From assembly GCF_014230055.1 (NCBI RefSeq), contig NZ_JACHVA010000124.1:1-64000 (forward strand): 64,000 nt of DNA. Direction: 5' to 3'. This DNA comes from Puniceicoccus vermicola. Lineage in GTDB: Bacteria > Verrucomicrobiota > Verrucomicrobiia > Opitutales > Puniceicoccaceae. Below the pieces are notes generated by a model, which saw only the letters and a program-made list of their open reading frames with translations, ran no database searches and had not been told where the DNA came from. Every line of letters begins with the position of its first letter. The first letter of the stretch is position 1. Below, in pieces: positions 25,551-34,844 of this stretch. The translations under genes and the position numbers were made by a program.

Positions 25551-26309
25551 TCAGGCTTTGATCTGTTGGCTCAGGGATTGGCAGGCACCCATCAAGATGC
25601 CGACATCAACGGCGTAGCAGACGTAGTGAATACCCATCTCTTTGTATTTGAGGGCGGTTTCGACGGACTCGACGAAGGTGCCGACGGGAATGCCTATTTT
25701 TGCGCAGGTTTCGGCCACCTTCTTTAGGGCATGCAGCACTTCGGGTGATTCGGTTTGGCCGGTCATACCGAGTGACTGCGAGAGGTCGTAGACGCCGACG
25801 AAGATCATGTTCACTCCGGAGATCTCAAGGATGGAATTCAAATTGTTAAGACCTTCGGTGCCTTCGACTTGGGCAATCACGGTGATCTCGGTCGAGTCAT
25901 TGAAGTAGGTCTGCTTCTCGGTCGAGCTATGATCAGCTGCGCGGACATAGCGGCAAACGCCCCGGTGCCCTCTAGGGGCAAAGTGGGCCGCTTTAACGGC
26001 CTTCTGCGCATCTGCGGCGCAGTTGACGTGGGGGATTTGCACGACGCGTGCCCCCAAGTCGAGTGCTTGGCCGATTTGATCGGAGCGCAGGCAGCGCACG
26101 ACTGCGGTGGTGTTCGAGCACTCGCAAGCACGGATGAGATTGCCCAAGGTGGTTACGTCATTGGGACCATGCTCGAGGTCGAGGATGATAAAGTCCATTC
26201 CTCCCATCCCGATGGCTTCGATCATGTTGGGATCGGAAGTCTTGGAAAAGGGACCGAGCAGGGCCTGCGATTGCAGTTTCCGGTGAAAAGGGGGCAAGGA
26301 CTCATTCAT
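25551..26309 (-). CDS. HpcH/HpaI-family aldolase (2-keto-3-deoxy sugar acid aldolase-like)
   Basis: This 252-residue TIM-barrel aldolase belongs to the metal-dependent class II family that splits 2-keto-3-deoxy acids into pyruvate and an aldehyde. Family marks are DFIILDLEHGPND near the N-terminus, RCLRSDQIGQALDLGARVVQIP (substrate arginine region), AQVEGTEGL with the metal-binding Glu, and NMIFVGVYDLSQSLG with the metal-binding Asp. Relatives include 2-keto-3-deoxy-L-rhamnonate aldolase (RhmA), which would fit the rhamnosidases and fucosidase nearby, since L-rhamnose and L-fucose can be oxidised to such acids. That link is inferred. No signal peptide is present. It converges on the Gfo/Idh/MocA gene and lies 307 bp downstream of the GH95 gene. 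Confidence 0.88.
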   Translation of the reverse strand: MNESLPPFHRKLQSQALLGPFSKTSDPNMIEAIGMGGMDFIILDLEHGPNDVTTLGNLIRACECSNTTAVVRCLRSDQIGQALDLGARVVQIPHVNCAADAQKAVKAAHFAPRGHRGVCRYVRAADHSSTEKQTYFNDSTEITVIAQVEGTEGLNNLNSILEISGVNMIFVGVYDLSQSLGMTGQTESPEVLHALKKVAETCAKIGIPVGTFVESVETALKYKEMGIHYVCYAVDVGILMGACQSLSQQIKA

Positions 26310-26616
26310 GAGGGTTTTGGGGGTAGAACTTCACTGGCCTTGGCGTTTGCCACGGATGAAAGAGGTGGAGGTTGAAAGGCCGAAGGTCAAGAAAGACTAG
26401 AATATTAAGGAATAAAAACGGTGTAATTCCTAATCGCAGTCCTACTCGTAATCTTAATCTTCTTATGCCGAGAGTTAACTTTCTCTGGCAGGATGTGGTA
26501 ATCGGAGCTGGTTCCGGCCCAATCTGCCTCTCCGACCTTTCCATCGTGGGCCGCAGCAAGCTGCGACTACAACAGCGGCACTTCGTTTCTATCGAAAAAG
26601 TGAAGAATGGGTATAA
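26310..26616. other. Intergenic region between GH95 and aldolase genes
   Basis: This 307-bp stretch has no credible gene. It contains a degenerate TCGTAATC repeat (26431-26462). It also contains a plus-strand tagaatattaaggaataaaa (about 26398-26417) that resembles the shared motif but lacks TTGAC and points away from both flanking genes. Confidence 0.5.
26431..26462. repeat. Degenerate TCGTAATC-type repeat
   Basis: The tract ctaatcgcagtcctactcg with cgtaatcttaatctt is another member of the dispersed repeat seen at 18887-18949. Confidence 0.55.
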
Positions 26617-28905
26617 TCACGCGGCCGGTGGGGGTTCGAAGACGAACCGCATCGATTCACCGGGCTTGTATTTCCAGCGAAAGCTTGCGGCAGGCGGATT
26701 TCCGTTTCCGGAGAAGAGTTGGGGATTTCCCGACCGGAACACGCTTTCTCCCGTGGCGGTGGCGCGCATCTCTGCGGAACGGAGGCGGCCGTCGATCCAG
26801 GTGAGGTCCGCTTCGAGGCCGCCCCTCGCCCGGAGCCCGCGCACACTCCCGGAGGGCCATCCATCCGGTAAGGCGGGCAGCCATACTATTTCGCCTGCAT
26901 GCGATTGCAGGAGCATCTCGCAAACGCCGGCACAGGCTCCGAAATTTCCGTCGATCTGAAACGGGGGATGATTGTCGAAAAGATTGGGTAGGGTCGATGT
27001 GCGCAGCAATTCGACAAGGTGCTGGCGGGCGGCATTCCCGTCGTGAAGCCGTGCGTAGAAATTAACGAGCCATGCCCGGCTCCAGCCTGTATGGGCGCCT
27101 CCGTGAGCGAGTCGGGATTCCAGCGAACGCCGCGCGGCCGCCGCCAGCTCCGGGGTTTTATCCGGATTAATTTGTGTCCCGGGATAGAGGGCAAAAAGAT
27201 GTGAGATGTGCCGGTGGCCGGGCTCAATTTCTTCAAACGGCTCACGCCATTCCAGTAAACGTCCATCGTCGCCGATCCGGTCCGGCGAAAGTCGGGGGAG
27301 GGCATCGGTCAACCGATCGCGAAACCCATCGAATACCCCAAGAATGTCGCAGGCCTCCATGGCTGCGGAGAAGAGTTCCCGGCAGATCTGTGTATCCATG
27401 GCTGCGCCGACACACAGGAAAGCCTCACGCCCGTCCGGCAAGCGGTATCCGTTCTCGGGAGAGGAAGAGGGGACAGTTACCAGAGTGCCATCCGGCAGCG
27501 GGACCAAATAATCGAGCAGAAACTCAGCGGCTTCTTTTATCAGAGGAAAGGCCCGCTCTTTCAGAAAGGTGGGGTCCTGACGGAACTGCCAATGCTCCCA
27601 GGCGTGGAGGACGATCCAAGCGCCCCCCATGGGCCAAAGCCCGCATCGATAGTTGTCCGCGGGAGCCGTAAAACCCCAGATGTCCGTCAAATGATGGAGG
27701 ACGAATCCGCCGCAGCCATAGTGCTCCCGGGCCGTGTGGCGACCGGACTCGACCAACGACTCCAGTAAATCAAAGAGTGGCTCGTGGCACTCCCCCAGAT
27801 GGGCCGGTTCTGCGGGCCAGTAGTTCATCTGCAGGTTGATGTTGAAATGGTAGTCGCTGTTCCAGGCGGGCCGGAGATGCGCATTCCATTTTCCCTGGAG
27901 ATTTGCGGGCAGGCTGCCCGGTCGAGTCGACGAGATGAGCAAATAGCGTCCATAATCAAAGAGCAATTGCTCCAGCCCGATGTCGGTGCCTCCCTCTTTG
28001 ACGTGCCGGAGACGCCGGTCTGTCGGCCAGTCCGGGTGGGACTCCCCGCCGGAGAGGTCCAGGCTAGCCTTGTCGAAAAGGACGCGGTGAGCGGTTTCGT
28101 GGGCGAAGTGGAGCGCGTGGGCGGAACGTCCCTGCACACCGTGCAACCGCTGCCGACAGACCGCGTCGGGATCACAATCCGGCTTCCGGTAGTTGGTCGC
28201 CGCCGCCAGGCGCACCTCCACGCGCGAGGCACCGGATAGGGTTAACCCATCGTCCTCCGCGACGAGCTTCCCGTCCGTGATCACAACGGCCACAGCCGCG
28301 AAGCGCAAACCGTCATCAATCCGGCCCTGCATCTGAATGCTGCCATCGGAGTTGGCGGTGGTCGACGCATTCTCCGGGCGCGTCATTCGGATGCGGAGAT
28401 CCGGCCATTTGCCGTCTTCCGCCTGCCACTCATACACCAGCAGATGATCCGGTGCGCTGATCCAGCATTGCCGGGTGAAACGACCGCCGTTGTGCTGGTA
28501 GCTGATGCTGGCGGTTGCGGTAGCAAGGTCGAGTTGTCGATGGTAGTTTACGGGGTTTGCGTGTCCATCGACATCGAACCACAAGTCTCCCAAAGTTTGG
28601 TAGGGCTTTATGCGATTGGGGCGCCCCATCATTCGCTCCTGAATTCCTTCCTCCGCCGCAACGGGATCCCCGGCAAGGAGGAGGGCTCGGACGTGCTCGA
28701 GGTGTTCGCGGGCAAGGGGATTGGTGGCATTCACCGGCCCGCCGGCCCAGAGAGATTCCTCATTGAGCTGCACCCGCTCCTGATCGGTTCCCCCGAAGAC
28801 CATGGCGGCGAGTCGGGCGTTGCCCAGGGGAAGTGCCTCCTCCCAGACGGAAGCAGGTTCGGAGAACCAGAGAATCGGGCGGGACGGATTAGGCAAAGGG
28901 TTCAT
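26617..28905 (-). CDS. GH95 alpha-L-fucosidase
   Basis: This 762-residue protein has the full GH95 layout: an N-terminal beta-sandwich ([30 protein letters not shown]), the alpha-barrel and a C-terminal beta domain. Catalytic-site blocks are NLQGKWN (335-341), NINLQMNYW (355-363), LEWRE (Glu552, general-acid region), [14 protein letters not shown] and QIDGNFGA (Asp652, the base region in characterised members). GH95 members are inverting enzymes that remove terminal alpha-1,2-fucose or alpha-L-galactose. There is no signal peptide, which suggests an intracellular enzyme. Neighbours on the same strand are the FAD oxidoreductase upstream and the aldolase downstream, compatible with fucose or rhamnose use. 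The family assignment is very secure. Confidence 0.95.
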   Translation of the reverse strand: MNPLPNPSRPILWFSEPASVWEEALPLGNARLAAMVFGGTDQERVQLNEESLWAGGPVNATNPLAREHLEHVRALLLAGDPVAAEEGIQERMMGRPNRIKPYQTLGDLWFDVDGHANPVNYHRQLDLATATASISYQHNGGRFTRQCWISAPDHLLVYEWQAEDGKWPDLRIRMTRPENASTTANSDGSIQMQGRIDDGLRFAAVAVVITDGKLVAEDDGLTLSGASRVEVRLAAATNYRKPDCDPDAVCRQRLHGVQGRSAHALHFAHETAHRVLFDKASLDLSGGESHPDWPTDRRLRHVKEGGTDIGLEQLLFDYGRYLLISSTRPGSLPANLQGKWNAHLRPAWNSDYHFNINLQMNYWPAEPAHLGECHEPLFDLLESLVESGRHTAREHYGCGGFVLHHLTDIWGFTAPADNYRCGLWPMGGAWIVLHAWEHWQFRQDPTFLKERAFPLIKEAAEFLLDYLVPLPDGTLVTVPSSSPENGYRLPDGREAFLCVGAAMDTQICRELFSAAMEACDILGVFDGFRDRLTDALPRLSPDRIGDDGRLLEWREPFEEIEPGHRHISHLFALYPGTQINPDKTPELAAAARRSLESRLAHGGAHTGWSRAWLVNFYARLHDGNAARQHLVELLRTSTLPNLFDNHPPFQIDGNFGACAGVCEMLLQSHAGEIVWLPALPDGWPSGSVRGLRARGGLEADLTWIDGRLRSAEMRATATGESVFRSGNPQLFSGNGNPPAASFRWKYKPGESMRFVFEPPPAA

Positions 28906-29226
28906 TTAGGTTTGGGCTGTGTCTTGGATCGAGGGTTTGGAGGAAGTTTTTCGTTTTACGATGTGGTCAATCGGTTCCGATTAGGGAAGGCATTTTCGCG
29001 CAAGGCTACGGCGGGCAGGCTGGGGACGCAGAGAGGGTGAATCGAGCTCGATAGGGGAGGGCCATCTATGCAGCGAGCCAACGGCATCATCCTTCGTTCA
29101 CTATCTATTCGGGACACTATGGTGGACGGGTTGGGCGGACGATAGCTTCTACGGGGAATGGCGCTAATTTTAGCGTCTCACAATGCACCCAAAAATTATC
29201 ACGGCAAAATTGTGCTGTCTGTTGTT
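28906..29226. other. Intergenic region upstream of GH95
   Basis: This is a 321-bp stretch without a credible gene. The only structure noticed is the perfect palindrome cgctaattttagcg near 29162-29175. It lies about 50 bp past the end of the FAD oxidoreductase gene on its downstream side but has no T-run, so a terminator role is uncertain. Confidence 0.5.
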
Positions 29227-30498
29227 TCAGGCAGGGGATGGAACGACCGCTTGGTGAGAGCGTAAAAGATGGTGCAACTCGGACAGCTTGACCGCTCCTG
29301 GCGTCACATCCCCCTGCGCGGCCAAAGCGGCGCAAGCTCCGGCCGCCTGCCCCATCGCCATCGCAGATGCCTGGACACGAAGGGCAGAATTGGCCATCCG
29401 GTCACTCGCCACGCTCCGGCCAGCTACCAGCAATCCGTGGCTGTATTTGGGAATCAACGCGCGCAAGGGAATACGAGCGACCACCCCTTCCTCAAGCGGC
29501 ACCGGCTTCACACCCTCTGCCGTGTGCAGATCAATGGGATAAAAACTGTAGCACACCGAATCAGCAAATTGCCTGCCCGTGCAATAATCGGATTGGGTGA
29601 TGGAGTATTCCCCCTCGATCCGCCAGGTTTCGCGCACGGCGGTTTCCTGCTGAGCCCGCAGAAGCCTTGCATTTTCACATCCGGGAAGAGTCCGGAACCG
29701 CAACAGCCGCAGCATGGATCGCCGCCCCTCGATATTCGCCTTGGTCTGCGAAACACTGGTTGAACCGTCGGCACCGAAAACGTGCTGGGCATTTTCTCCC
29801 CCTTTCTGCAGAAAGGAAATGAACCGCCCGCTTTTGGTGGCGAAGTCACCTGCCTTAAGCGCGCCCGTGTTCAATGCATTCTCATATTGTCGCTGGATCG
29901 CATCCCCATTGAGGGCACTGACTTCGTAGCCGCCAAACTCAAACATCAGTGTTCCCGGTTGTGTCTCCAACGGATCGCGCAGCCGGGGGAATCCAGCCAT
30001 GCCAACAACGTCAGCTCCGCCAGTGCAATCAATCAATACTTTACAGTGAATGATTCTCTCGATCCCCGGGCCGACACTTTTTACCTTCCACCCGCCATCG
30101 ACCGCTTCAATGGAACTCACGAATTCGTAGAAACAGAGATCGACTCCAGCCTCCAGACAGGACTCCTCGGCCAGGGCCGCATAGAGACTGCCGTTGATCC
30201 GGATCTGGTGATGCCAATGCCGTTCCGGAATGGTGGAAAAATCGGGCAACTCGCGATCTTCCAGAAGGGCGGTCCGGCGGACGAGGTCCCACCCAATGCC
30301 GGAGATGATCTGCTTTCCCCATGCGTGGAACAGGCCGGGAAAGTTTACCCCTCCGGTGGTAGTCACGCCTCCAAGTTGAGAGCCGCGCTCAATGAGGGAA
30401 GTCTTAGCCCCTGCTTTCGCACTCTGAATGGCTGCGATCGTGCCGGCGGTGCCTCCCCCCACGACGAGGACTTCAATATGTTCAGGTGTTGGCGTCAT
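29227..30498 (-). CDS. FAD-dependent oxidoreductase
   Basis: The protein has 423 residues from the ATG at 30498 (MTPTPEHIEVLVVGGG). The dinucleotide-binding motif VVGGGTAG is at residues 12-19, followed by LIERGSQLGGVTTTGGVN, typical of the 'FAD_oxidored' group found near glycan-degradation genes. The C-terminus has LLVAGRSVASDRMANSALRV, the second FAD contact block. It starts 13 bp after the stop of the GH78 gene on the same strand, so the two are probably one transcript. No signal peptide is present. Related proteins are annotated only generally; oxidation of a released sugar or a glycosidase-assisting redox step are possibilities. The substrate is unknown. Confidence 0.87.
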   Translation of the reverse strand: MTPTPEHIEVLVVGGGTAGTIAAIQSAKAGAKTSLIERGSQLGGVTTTGGVNFPGLFHAWGKQIISGIGWDLVRRTALLEDRELPDFSTIPERHWHHQIRINGSLYAALAEESCLEAGVDLCFYEFVSSIEAVDGGWKVKSVGPGIERIIHCKVLIDCTGGADVVGMAGFPRLRDPLETQPGTLMFEFGGYEVSALNGDAIQRQYENALNTGALKAGDFATKSGRFISFLQKGGENAQHVFGADGSTSVSQTKANIEGRRSMLRLLRFRTLPGCENARLLRAQQETAVRETWRIEGEYSITQSDYCTGRQFADSVCYSFYPIDLHTAEGVKPVPLEEGVVARIPLRALIPKYSHGLLVAGRSVASDRMANSALRVQASAMAMGQAAGACAALAAQGDVTPGAVKLSELHHLLRSHQAVVPSPA

Positions 30499-30511
30499 AG
30501 ATGTTACGGGA

Positions 30512-32302
30512 TCAGCAGGTCGGTTTGATCTCTTTCGTTCCTGCAGGAAGCTCCAAGTATGAATCCCGCGGCGAACGGTCATGGCTGCACAGTCCGGAAA
30601 GATCGAGCTGGGAGGGGACCGGAGAATCAATCCGCAGGGTCCAGTCTTTCGACGCGGATGCGGACAGCTCGATGCGGATCGGGCCTCGTATCGTCGGCAC
30701 TGTGGAGCGGATCTGGCGCAGTCTTCCGGGCTGCGGTGCGATCAGTGCCTTGCGGAAGCCGGGCTGGAGTGGACGAGCCCCGACCAGGAAGCGGGGAATG
30801 ATATTCGCCGGTGCAGCACCCCACGCGTGATTCCAGTCGAGGTTGTTTTTGTAGGGATGGTCCCATGCCTCCATCGTGATGGTCGATCCTGATTTTACCA
30901 TGTTGAGCCATCCCCGGTCATGCGTGGCAGTCATTAAATCCAGCGCGTCATCAGCAGCGCCAAGCTGATAGCAGGCTTCGAGCAAATATTGTGCTCCGTA
31001 CACGCTGCACGCCATCCCGCGGGAGCGCAAAAAATCCAGCACACTCACTTCATATCCCGGAGGGATAAGGCCGAGAGCGGCCGGTAACATATTCGCGTGC
31101 AACGAAGCATGGTCAGTGTCTTCTCCATCCAGAAAAACTCCTCTTCGGCTATCAAAAAAAAGCTGCTGATAGCGGATTTTTACCTGCTCGTACCTTTCGC
31201 GGATTTCGACGGCTTCCCCGCCCAGCCCAAGCATCTCTGCAACCTGCGCGAGCAACCACAGATTCCAAAGATAAAAGGCATTGATCAACGATTTTACCGG
31301 CACCATGTCGTAGCCGTCCCGCTCGCCGATCCCGCTATCTGCGAATGACCCCGGCGGCCAGTCAACCAGATCCCGGAGAGGAGGCGGTTCGCCGACGAGG
31401 TGCAGCCTGGCAAGCAATTCCGGCGTCACCAACCCGGTCTCCGTGCTGATGATTCCGTCCTCGCGAGCCAGTTCAAAAAGAGCCTTCGTTTTTAACTCCT
31501 CATAATAATGCCTGAGCAAATCGTTCCTGCCTGTGTATAGATAATCCGCCCACGCCATCGGCAAAAAGTGCAAAGCCCAGTCTGTCGGCCAAGTCGGGTG
31601 ATCAATGAGATACTCAATCGTGCGCCTCGCCATTTCATACTCGGCATCCACTCCATAGTGGCAGAGCTGGTTGATGTAGGCGTCTCCCTCGTAGGGGATT
31701 CGTTCGCGGTCTCCATCCACGTAGATGCCGCAGAAACTGGTGGCTTTGATGCTATACTTGCAGAGATCCCACACACGATTCAGGGCGTCGTCGTCACATC
31801 TGAAATCCGAGGCCGATTCGTCGAAGGGATAGGAAACTTCCAATCGGATCAATTCGCAGGAGAGAAGCGCAGGTCCTTCTTCCGGCTCGACTTCCGCATA
31901 ACGAAAGGGCAGCACCTCGAATAATTCGGCGGGCATCAAAATTGCCGCCGGTCCCGTATTCCGTGGATCGGCGGGAATCACGATTTGTTCCACATGGCAG
32001 CCCTTTGCGATCTTCAATGGGATCGCCCGATACCTGACTGTGCCGGGCGGCTGTCGGTCCACCCTCCCATTCGGATTCAGTTTTTCGCCCAGGTGAAGCG
32101 TGAGATTTGTCCCCCGGGATGCTTTGACGCGCAGCCGAACAGTGCCAAAAGCGGCTTTTCCAAAATCAAAAAACCACCCATTATCGGGAAGCCGACATCG
32201 GTGATCCGGTGGAGTTTCTTCTACAACCAACGACTTTGCATGAGCAATCACTGCGCTCGATCCTGATATCTCATCTGTCGATGATCGAATCGCACTGAGC
32301 AT
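30512..32302 (-). CDS. GH78-like alpha-L-rhamnosidase (second copy)
   Basis: This 596-residue protein is shorter than the GH78-like protein at 16355 because it lacks the long N-terminal sandwich. The conserved block YVDGDRERIPYEGDAYI (around residues 195-210) carries the acidic residues of the GH78 active site. TMEAWDHPYKNNLDWNHAWG and FLVGARPLQPGF are the C-terminal barrel and beta-domain hallmarks. No signal peptide is seen. The FAD oxidoreductase follows 13 bp downstream. The start is uncertain: an A/T-rich motif seen upstream of other genes lies directly against this ATG (32305-32321), which would leave almost no leader, so translation may begin further in. It probably removes rhamnose or a similar sugar inside the cell. 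Confidence 0.86.
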   Translation of the reverse strand: MLSAIRSSTDEISGSSAVIAHAKSLVVEETPPDHRCRLPDNGWFFDFGKAAFGTVRLRVKASRGTNLTLHLGEKLNPNGRVDRQPPGTVRYRAIPLKIAKGCHVEQIVIPADPRNTGPAAILMPAELFEVLPFRYAEVEPEEGPALLSCELIRLEVSYPFDESASDFRCDDDALNRVWDLCKYSIKATSFCGIYVDGDRERIPYEGDAYINQLCHYGVDAEYEMARRTIEYLIDHPTWPTDWALHFLPMAWADYLYTGRNDLLRHYYEELKTKALFELAREDGIISTETGLVTPELLARLHLVGEPPPLRDLVDWPPGSFADSGIGERDGYDMVPVKSLINAFYLWNLWLLAQVAEMLGLGGEAVEIRERYEQVKIRYQQLFFDSRRGVFLDGEDTDHASLHANMLPAALGLIPPGYEVSVLDFLRSRGMACSVYGAQYLLEACYQLGAADDALDLMTATHDRGWLNMVKSGSTITMEAWDHPYKNNLDWNHAWGAAPANIIPRFLVGARPLQPGFRKALIAPQPGRLRQIRSTVPTIRGPIRIELSASASKDWTLRIDSPVPSQLDLSGLCSHDRSPRDSYLELPAGTKEIKPTC

Positions 32303-32780
32303 GCGTCAAATAATTACTTCCTATTATACTGGTTAGATGTGGTAGAATCTTTTGGGTAATCAACGAGCTGAAAGGGTGGAGCGCGTCTGATTATCTGGAA
32401 ATGTTTGCCTCCGCGTAGAAAGTAATCGGCCCCGAGAACCCGATGACTGCGACGCCTTTCGATGAAAATAAATGGGAAAATTTGTGACCTCCGGCGTTTA
32501 CGGTTTGCTTGAGGACACATCTTGGGACGAGGAATCCCTCATGATCGGCAATGCACCGGCGAATCGAGAAAGAGCGCCGGGCCTCGATTCATCGGCAGTC
32601 GCCAAACTCGGATCCTTCGTAGTGGAATACGGGGTACAGCGTGGGCGTTTCGGAATCGATAGCGAGCACTTGGTCAGTTTTCTGCGCGAGCACGCCGGAT
32701 CGGAGATCACCCTGAGCGTGATTCGAATTTTTAAAATTGTTCCTTTATATTCCGGTTGAAAAGCGGTAGAGTCACCGTCG
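32303..32780. other. Intergenic region with no recognised gene
   Basis: This 478-bp stretch separates divergent genes. Short open frames exist on both strands (for example 32472-32759) but none has recognisable motifs. The only named signal is the A/T-rich motif at 32305-32321. Confidence 0.55.
32305..32321 (-). promoter_or_regulatory. Shared upstream motif (ggaagtaattatttgac)
   Basis: On the complement it follows agtataata and ends 2 nt before the annotated GH78 start, much closer than at other genes. Either the start codon is further downstream or this copy acts differently. Confidence 0.45.
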
Positions 32781-33443
32781 ATGAAGAAAATTCTCTTTCA
32801 AGGTGACTCGATCACCCATGCCCATAGGCGGCCGGAGGAGGTCAATCCGGCGTTTCAATTGGGCGGGGGGTTTGCCTTTTTAGTGGCAGCCCGTCTGAGC
32901 CGGGATTATTCGGACAACGGTTGGGAGTTTATCAACCAGGGTGAGTGCGGGCACGGAGTCCGTGATTTGGTCAGTCGCTGGGAAGCGGACGCACTCGCAC
33001 ACGCGCCGGATGTCCTTTCTCTTCTCGTTGGGATCAACGATACGGTCAAGGCGATGCGGGGGCACAAGGGGGTGGATGATGTCGAGTTTGCGTCCGCGTA
33101 TCGACAGCTCTTGGAGGGATTCTCTTCCCCTCCGGTCAGTTTCCTTTTGGAACCTTTTCTTCTGGAGACGGGCGATGTGACTTCGGAGTGGCGGAGTCAT
33201 ATTCGCCCCCGTCAGGAGGCGATCCGGCAGATAGCGGAGGAGAGCGGGCAGGTTTTTGTTCCTTTGCAGGAGCGCTTTGATGAGGTAGCCCGGACTACTC
33301 CGGCCGAAAGATGGCTCGTTGATGGTTTCCATCCGACCCACACCGGATTTCAATTGATCGCCGATGCTTGGTTGGAAGCTTTTTCCGGGCGGTTTCCCAT
33401 GCTGTCGGCTCTTTCGGAAGAAGCCGACGTGGTCGCGCGATGA
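32781..33443 (+). CDS. SGNH/GDSL-type hydrolase
   Basis: This 220-residue esterase-like protein has the four SGNH blocks: FQGDSIT (Ser10), NQGECGHGV (Gly block), LVGINDT (Asn86) and the C-terminal DGFHPTHTGF (Asp181, His184). SGNH enzymes remove acetyl or other acyl groups from sugars or lipids. There is no signal peptide, so it would work on imported oligosaccharides. The polysaccharide-deacetylase-like gene follows 33 bp later on the same strand, suggesting that both remove decorations from the same glycan. The catalytic triad is complete. The substrate is inferred only from context. Confidence 0.9.
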   Translation: MKKILFQGDSITHAHRRPEEVNPAFQLGGGFAFLVAARLSRDYSDNGWEFINQGECGHGVRDLVSRWEADALAHAPDVLSLLVGINDTVKAMRGHKGVDDVEFASAYRQLLEGFSSPPVSFLLEPFLLETGDVTSEWRSHIRPRQEAIRQIAEESGQVFVPLQERFDEVARTTPAERWLVDGFHPTHTGFQLIADAWLEAFSGRFPMLSALSEEADVVAR

Positions 33444-33476
33444 TCGCGTGACAGAGACCCTCAATATCGATTGGTT

Positions 33477-34163
33477 ATGAATAAAATGAAGGTCGTGCAA
33501 TGCTGGGATGATGGCGTCAATGACGACATCCGGTTGATTGAGATTCTCCGCCGCCATGGCGCGAAGGCTTCCTTTAACCTCAATCCGGCGACCCACCAAG
33601 AGAGTCGGTGTGGCGGAATGAGCGAAAGATGGAAGAAGCGCATCGAGCGACTCAGCCGTGGAGAGTTGAATTCCGTCTATGAGGGTTTCACGATCGCGAA
33701 CCATTCGATGTCCCACCCCCGCGCCACGGGTATCCCGCTGGAGCAATGGCGGGAAGAAGTCGTGGATGCCCGGAAGATGCTGCAGGATTGGTTTCAGCAG
33801 CCTATTCGGGGGTTTGTCTACCCTTATGGCAATTACGACGAGGCGACTTCGGAAGTGGTGCGCGAAGCGGGGCACGTTTATGCCCGCACCACTCAAAACG
33901 CGACTCCTTGCATGCCGCCCGCGGATCCAATGCAATTTCATCCGAACTGCAAGTTCGACCATTCGAGTTTCTGGGAGATTTACGAGCGGGCGAAGTCTTC
34001 CGGGGGCGGTGTCTTCTATTTTTGGGGGCACAGTTTTGAGATGTGCCGGGAAGAGGAATGGGCAGACTTTGATGCCAAAATCGCCCGGATCTCGGCTGAT
34101 CCGGAGGCGGAGTGGGCGGAGCTGCCGGAGTTGTTTTTGTCGGATTCTAATCGTAATCTCTAA
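33477..34163 (+). CDS. NodB-type polysaccharide deacetylase-like protein
   Basis: This is a protein of about 228 residues; the ATG at 33477 is preferred to an upstream TTG, and the ATG at 33486 is also possible. It has the NodB-homology start VVQCWDDGVNDD, in which the normal TFDDG is varied but keeps the Asp pair. Other blocks are the zinc motif ANHSMSHP (HxxxH), FVYPYGNYDE, and FYFWGHSFEM near the end. These enzymes remove N- or O-acetyl groups from carbohydrates with a metal ion. No signal peptide is present. It follows the SGNH hydrolase by 33 bp. The last residues (SDSNRNL) are encoded by a cgtaatc-type repeat, so the repeat may have supplied its present stop codon. Confidence 0.85.
   Translation: MNKMKVVQCWDDGVNDDIRLIEILRRHGAKASFNLNPATHQESRCGGMSERWKKRIERLSRGELNSVYEGFTIANHSMSHPRATGIPLEQWREEVVDARKMLQDWFQQPIRGFVYPYGNYDEATSEVVREAGHVYARTTQNATPCMPPADPMQFHPNCKFDHSSFWEIYERAKSSGGGVFYFWGHSFEMCREEEWADFDAKIARISADPEAEWAELPELFLSDSNRNL
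34144..34158. repeat. TCGTAATC repeat at a gene end
   Basis: The sequence attctaatcgtaatc overlaps the last codons of the deacetylase-like gene and matches the dispersed tracts at 18887 and 60625. Confidence 0.5.
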
Positions 34164-34284
34164 GGATTTCGATCCATGAGCGATTGCTCAAAAGACCCTG
34201 TTCGACTCTCTATTTTGCGATTTCTGAGCCTTTTCGCGGCCGTTCCTGATCTCCAAGAATCTCGATACGTCCGTGATTGTCCTC

Positions 34285-34420
34285 GGGATGTCTTCGAATT
34301 TTCGGACTATTGTTCGGGAGCTGGAAGCTCCCAACTACGGTACGCGCTTCGATCCCAATCGTAGCGGGATCTCCCCCAGTCGCGCTGTAGCGGGAGCTTC
34401 CAGCTCCTACGCCACTTCGA
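34285..34420. repeat. Dispersed repeat with opposed gggagct arms
   Basis: The segment tcttcgaattttcggacta plus ttgttcgggagct (34290-34325) is about 90% identical to 49747-49776. The arms gggagctggaagctccc and gggagcttccagctcc are inverted with respect to each other, so the block can fold. The end ctacgccacttc also occurs at 49787-49798. Confidence 0.7.
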
Positions 34421-34529
34421 AATCTCCATTATATTGAATCACGCCAAAGATAGGGAAAAGCCCCGCGGAGCCGGGCGGTGAACCCACCCGGCCACTTATC
34501 CGAGAGGCAGTCGCTTTCCGGATAAATCC

Positions 34530-34570
34530 GGTACTCCAACGGTCATCGCGTTGGAGAAGGTTGGAGTACC
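34530..34570. repeat. Perfect inverted repeat ggtactccaac / gttggagtacc
   Basis: Eleven-base arms at 34530-34540 and 34560-34570 are separated by 19 bases that include another ttggag. The unit resembles dispersed palindromes common between genes in some Verrucomicrobiota (from memory). Confidence 0.65.
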
Positions 34571-34844
34571 AGCTTCAGCTGGCCCTGCGTCGGATTCCCC
34601 GCCCCACCTCTGTGATAACCAATCCACAAGTCGGGATATCGCGGCTGAGCGCGAGTTTGGCCAATTGGAGAAGGGGATCCTGTCGGGCGCGGGCCTCGTC
34701 GATGTATTAAGATAGCGGGTAAATCGATCTTGGTTCCCCCGGTTCTGAGAACCGAGGCCACGAGACCTCAAGGCTTTGTTCCGGGTCGCCGAACTACCAG
34801 AAAAAATTGATCTTTGGTATTATTCGCCCGCTGTGGGCTCTGAA

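Larger units (their letters stand above)
34164..34844. other. Repeat-filled intergenic region
   Basis: This 681-bp gap has no credible gene. It is made of palindromic repeats: the 34285-34420 block, the inverted pair at 34530-34570, and an overlapping ccagcttcagctgg palindrome just after it. Confidence 0.6.

Noticed and set aside
32472-32759. A 95-codon frame on the plus strand and one on the minus strand between GH78 and SGNH genes
   Set aside because: Both strands are open over the same segment with no motif, as expected by chance in GC-rich DNA.
34285-34570. CRISPR array in the repeat-rich gap
   Set aside because: The repeats are palindromic, unevenly spaced and of different families; there are no regular spacers and no cas genes.
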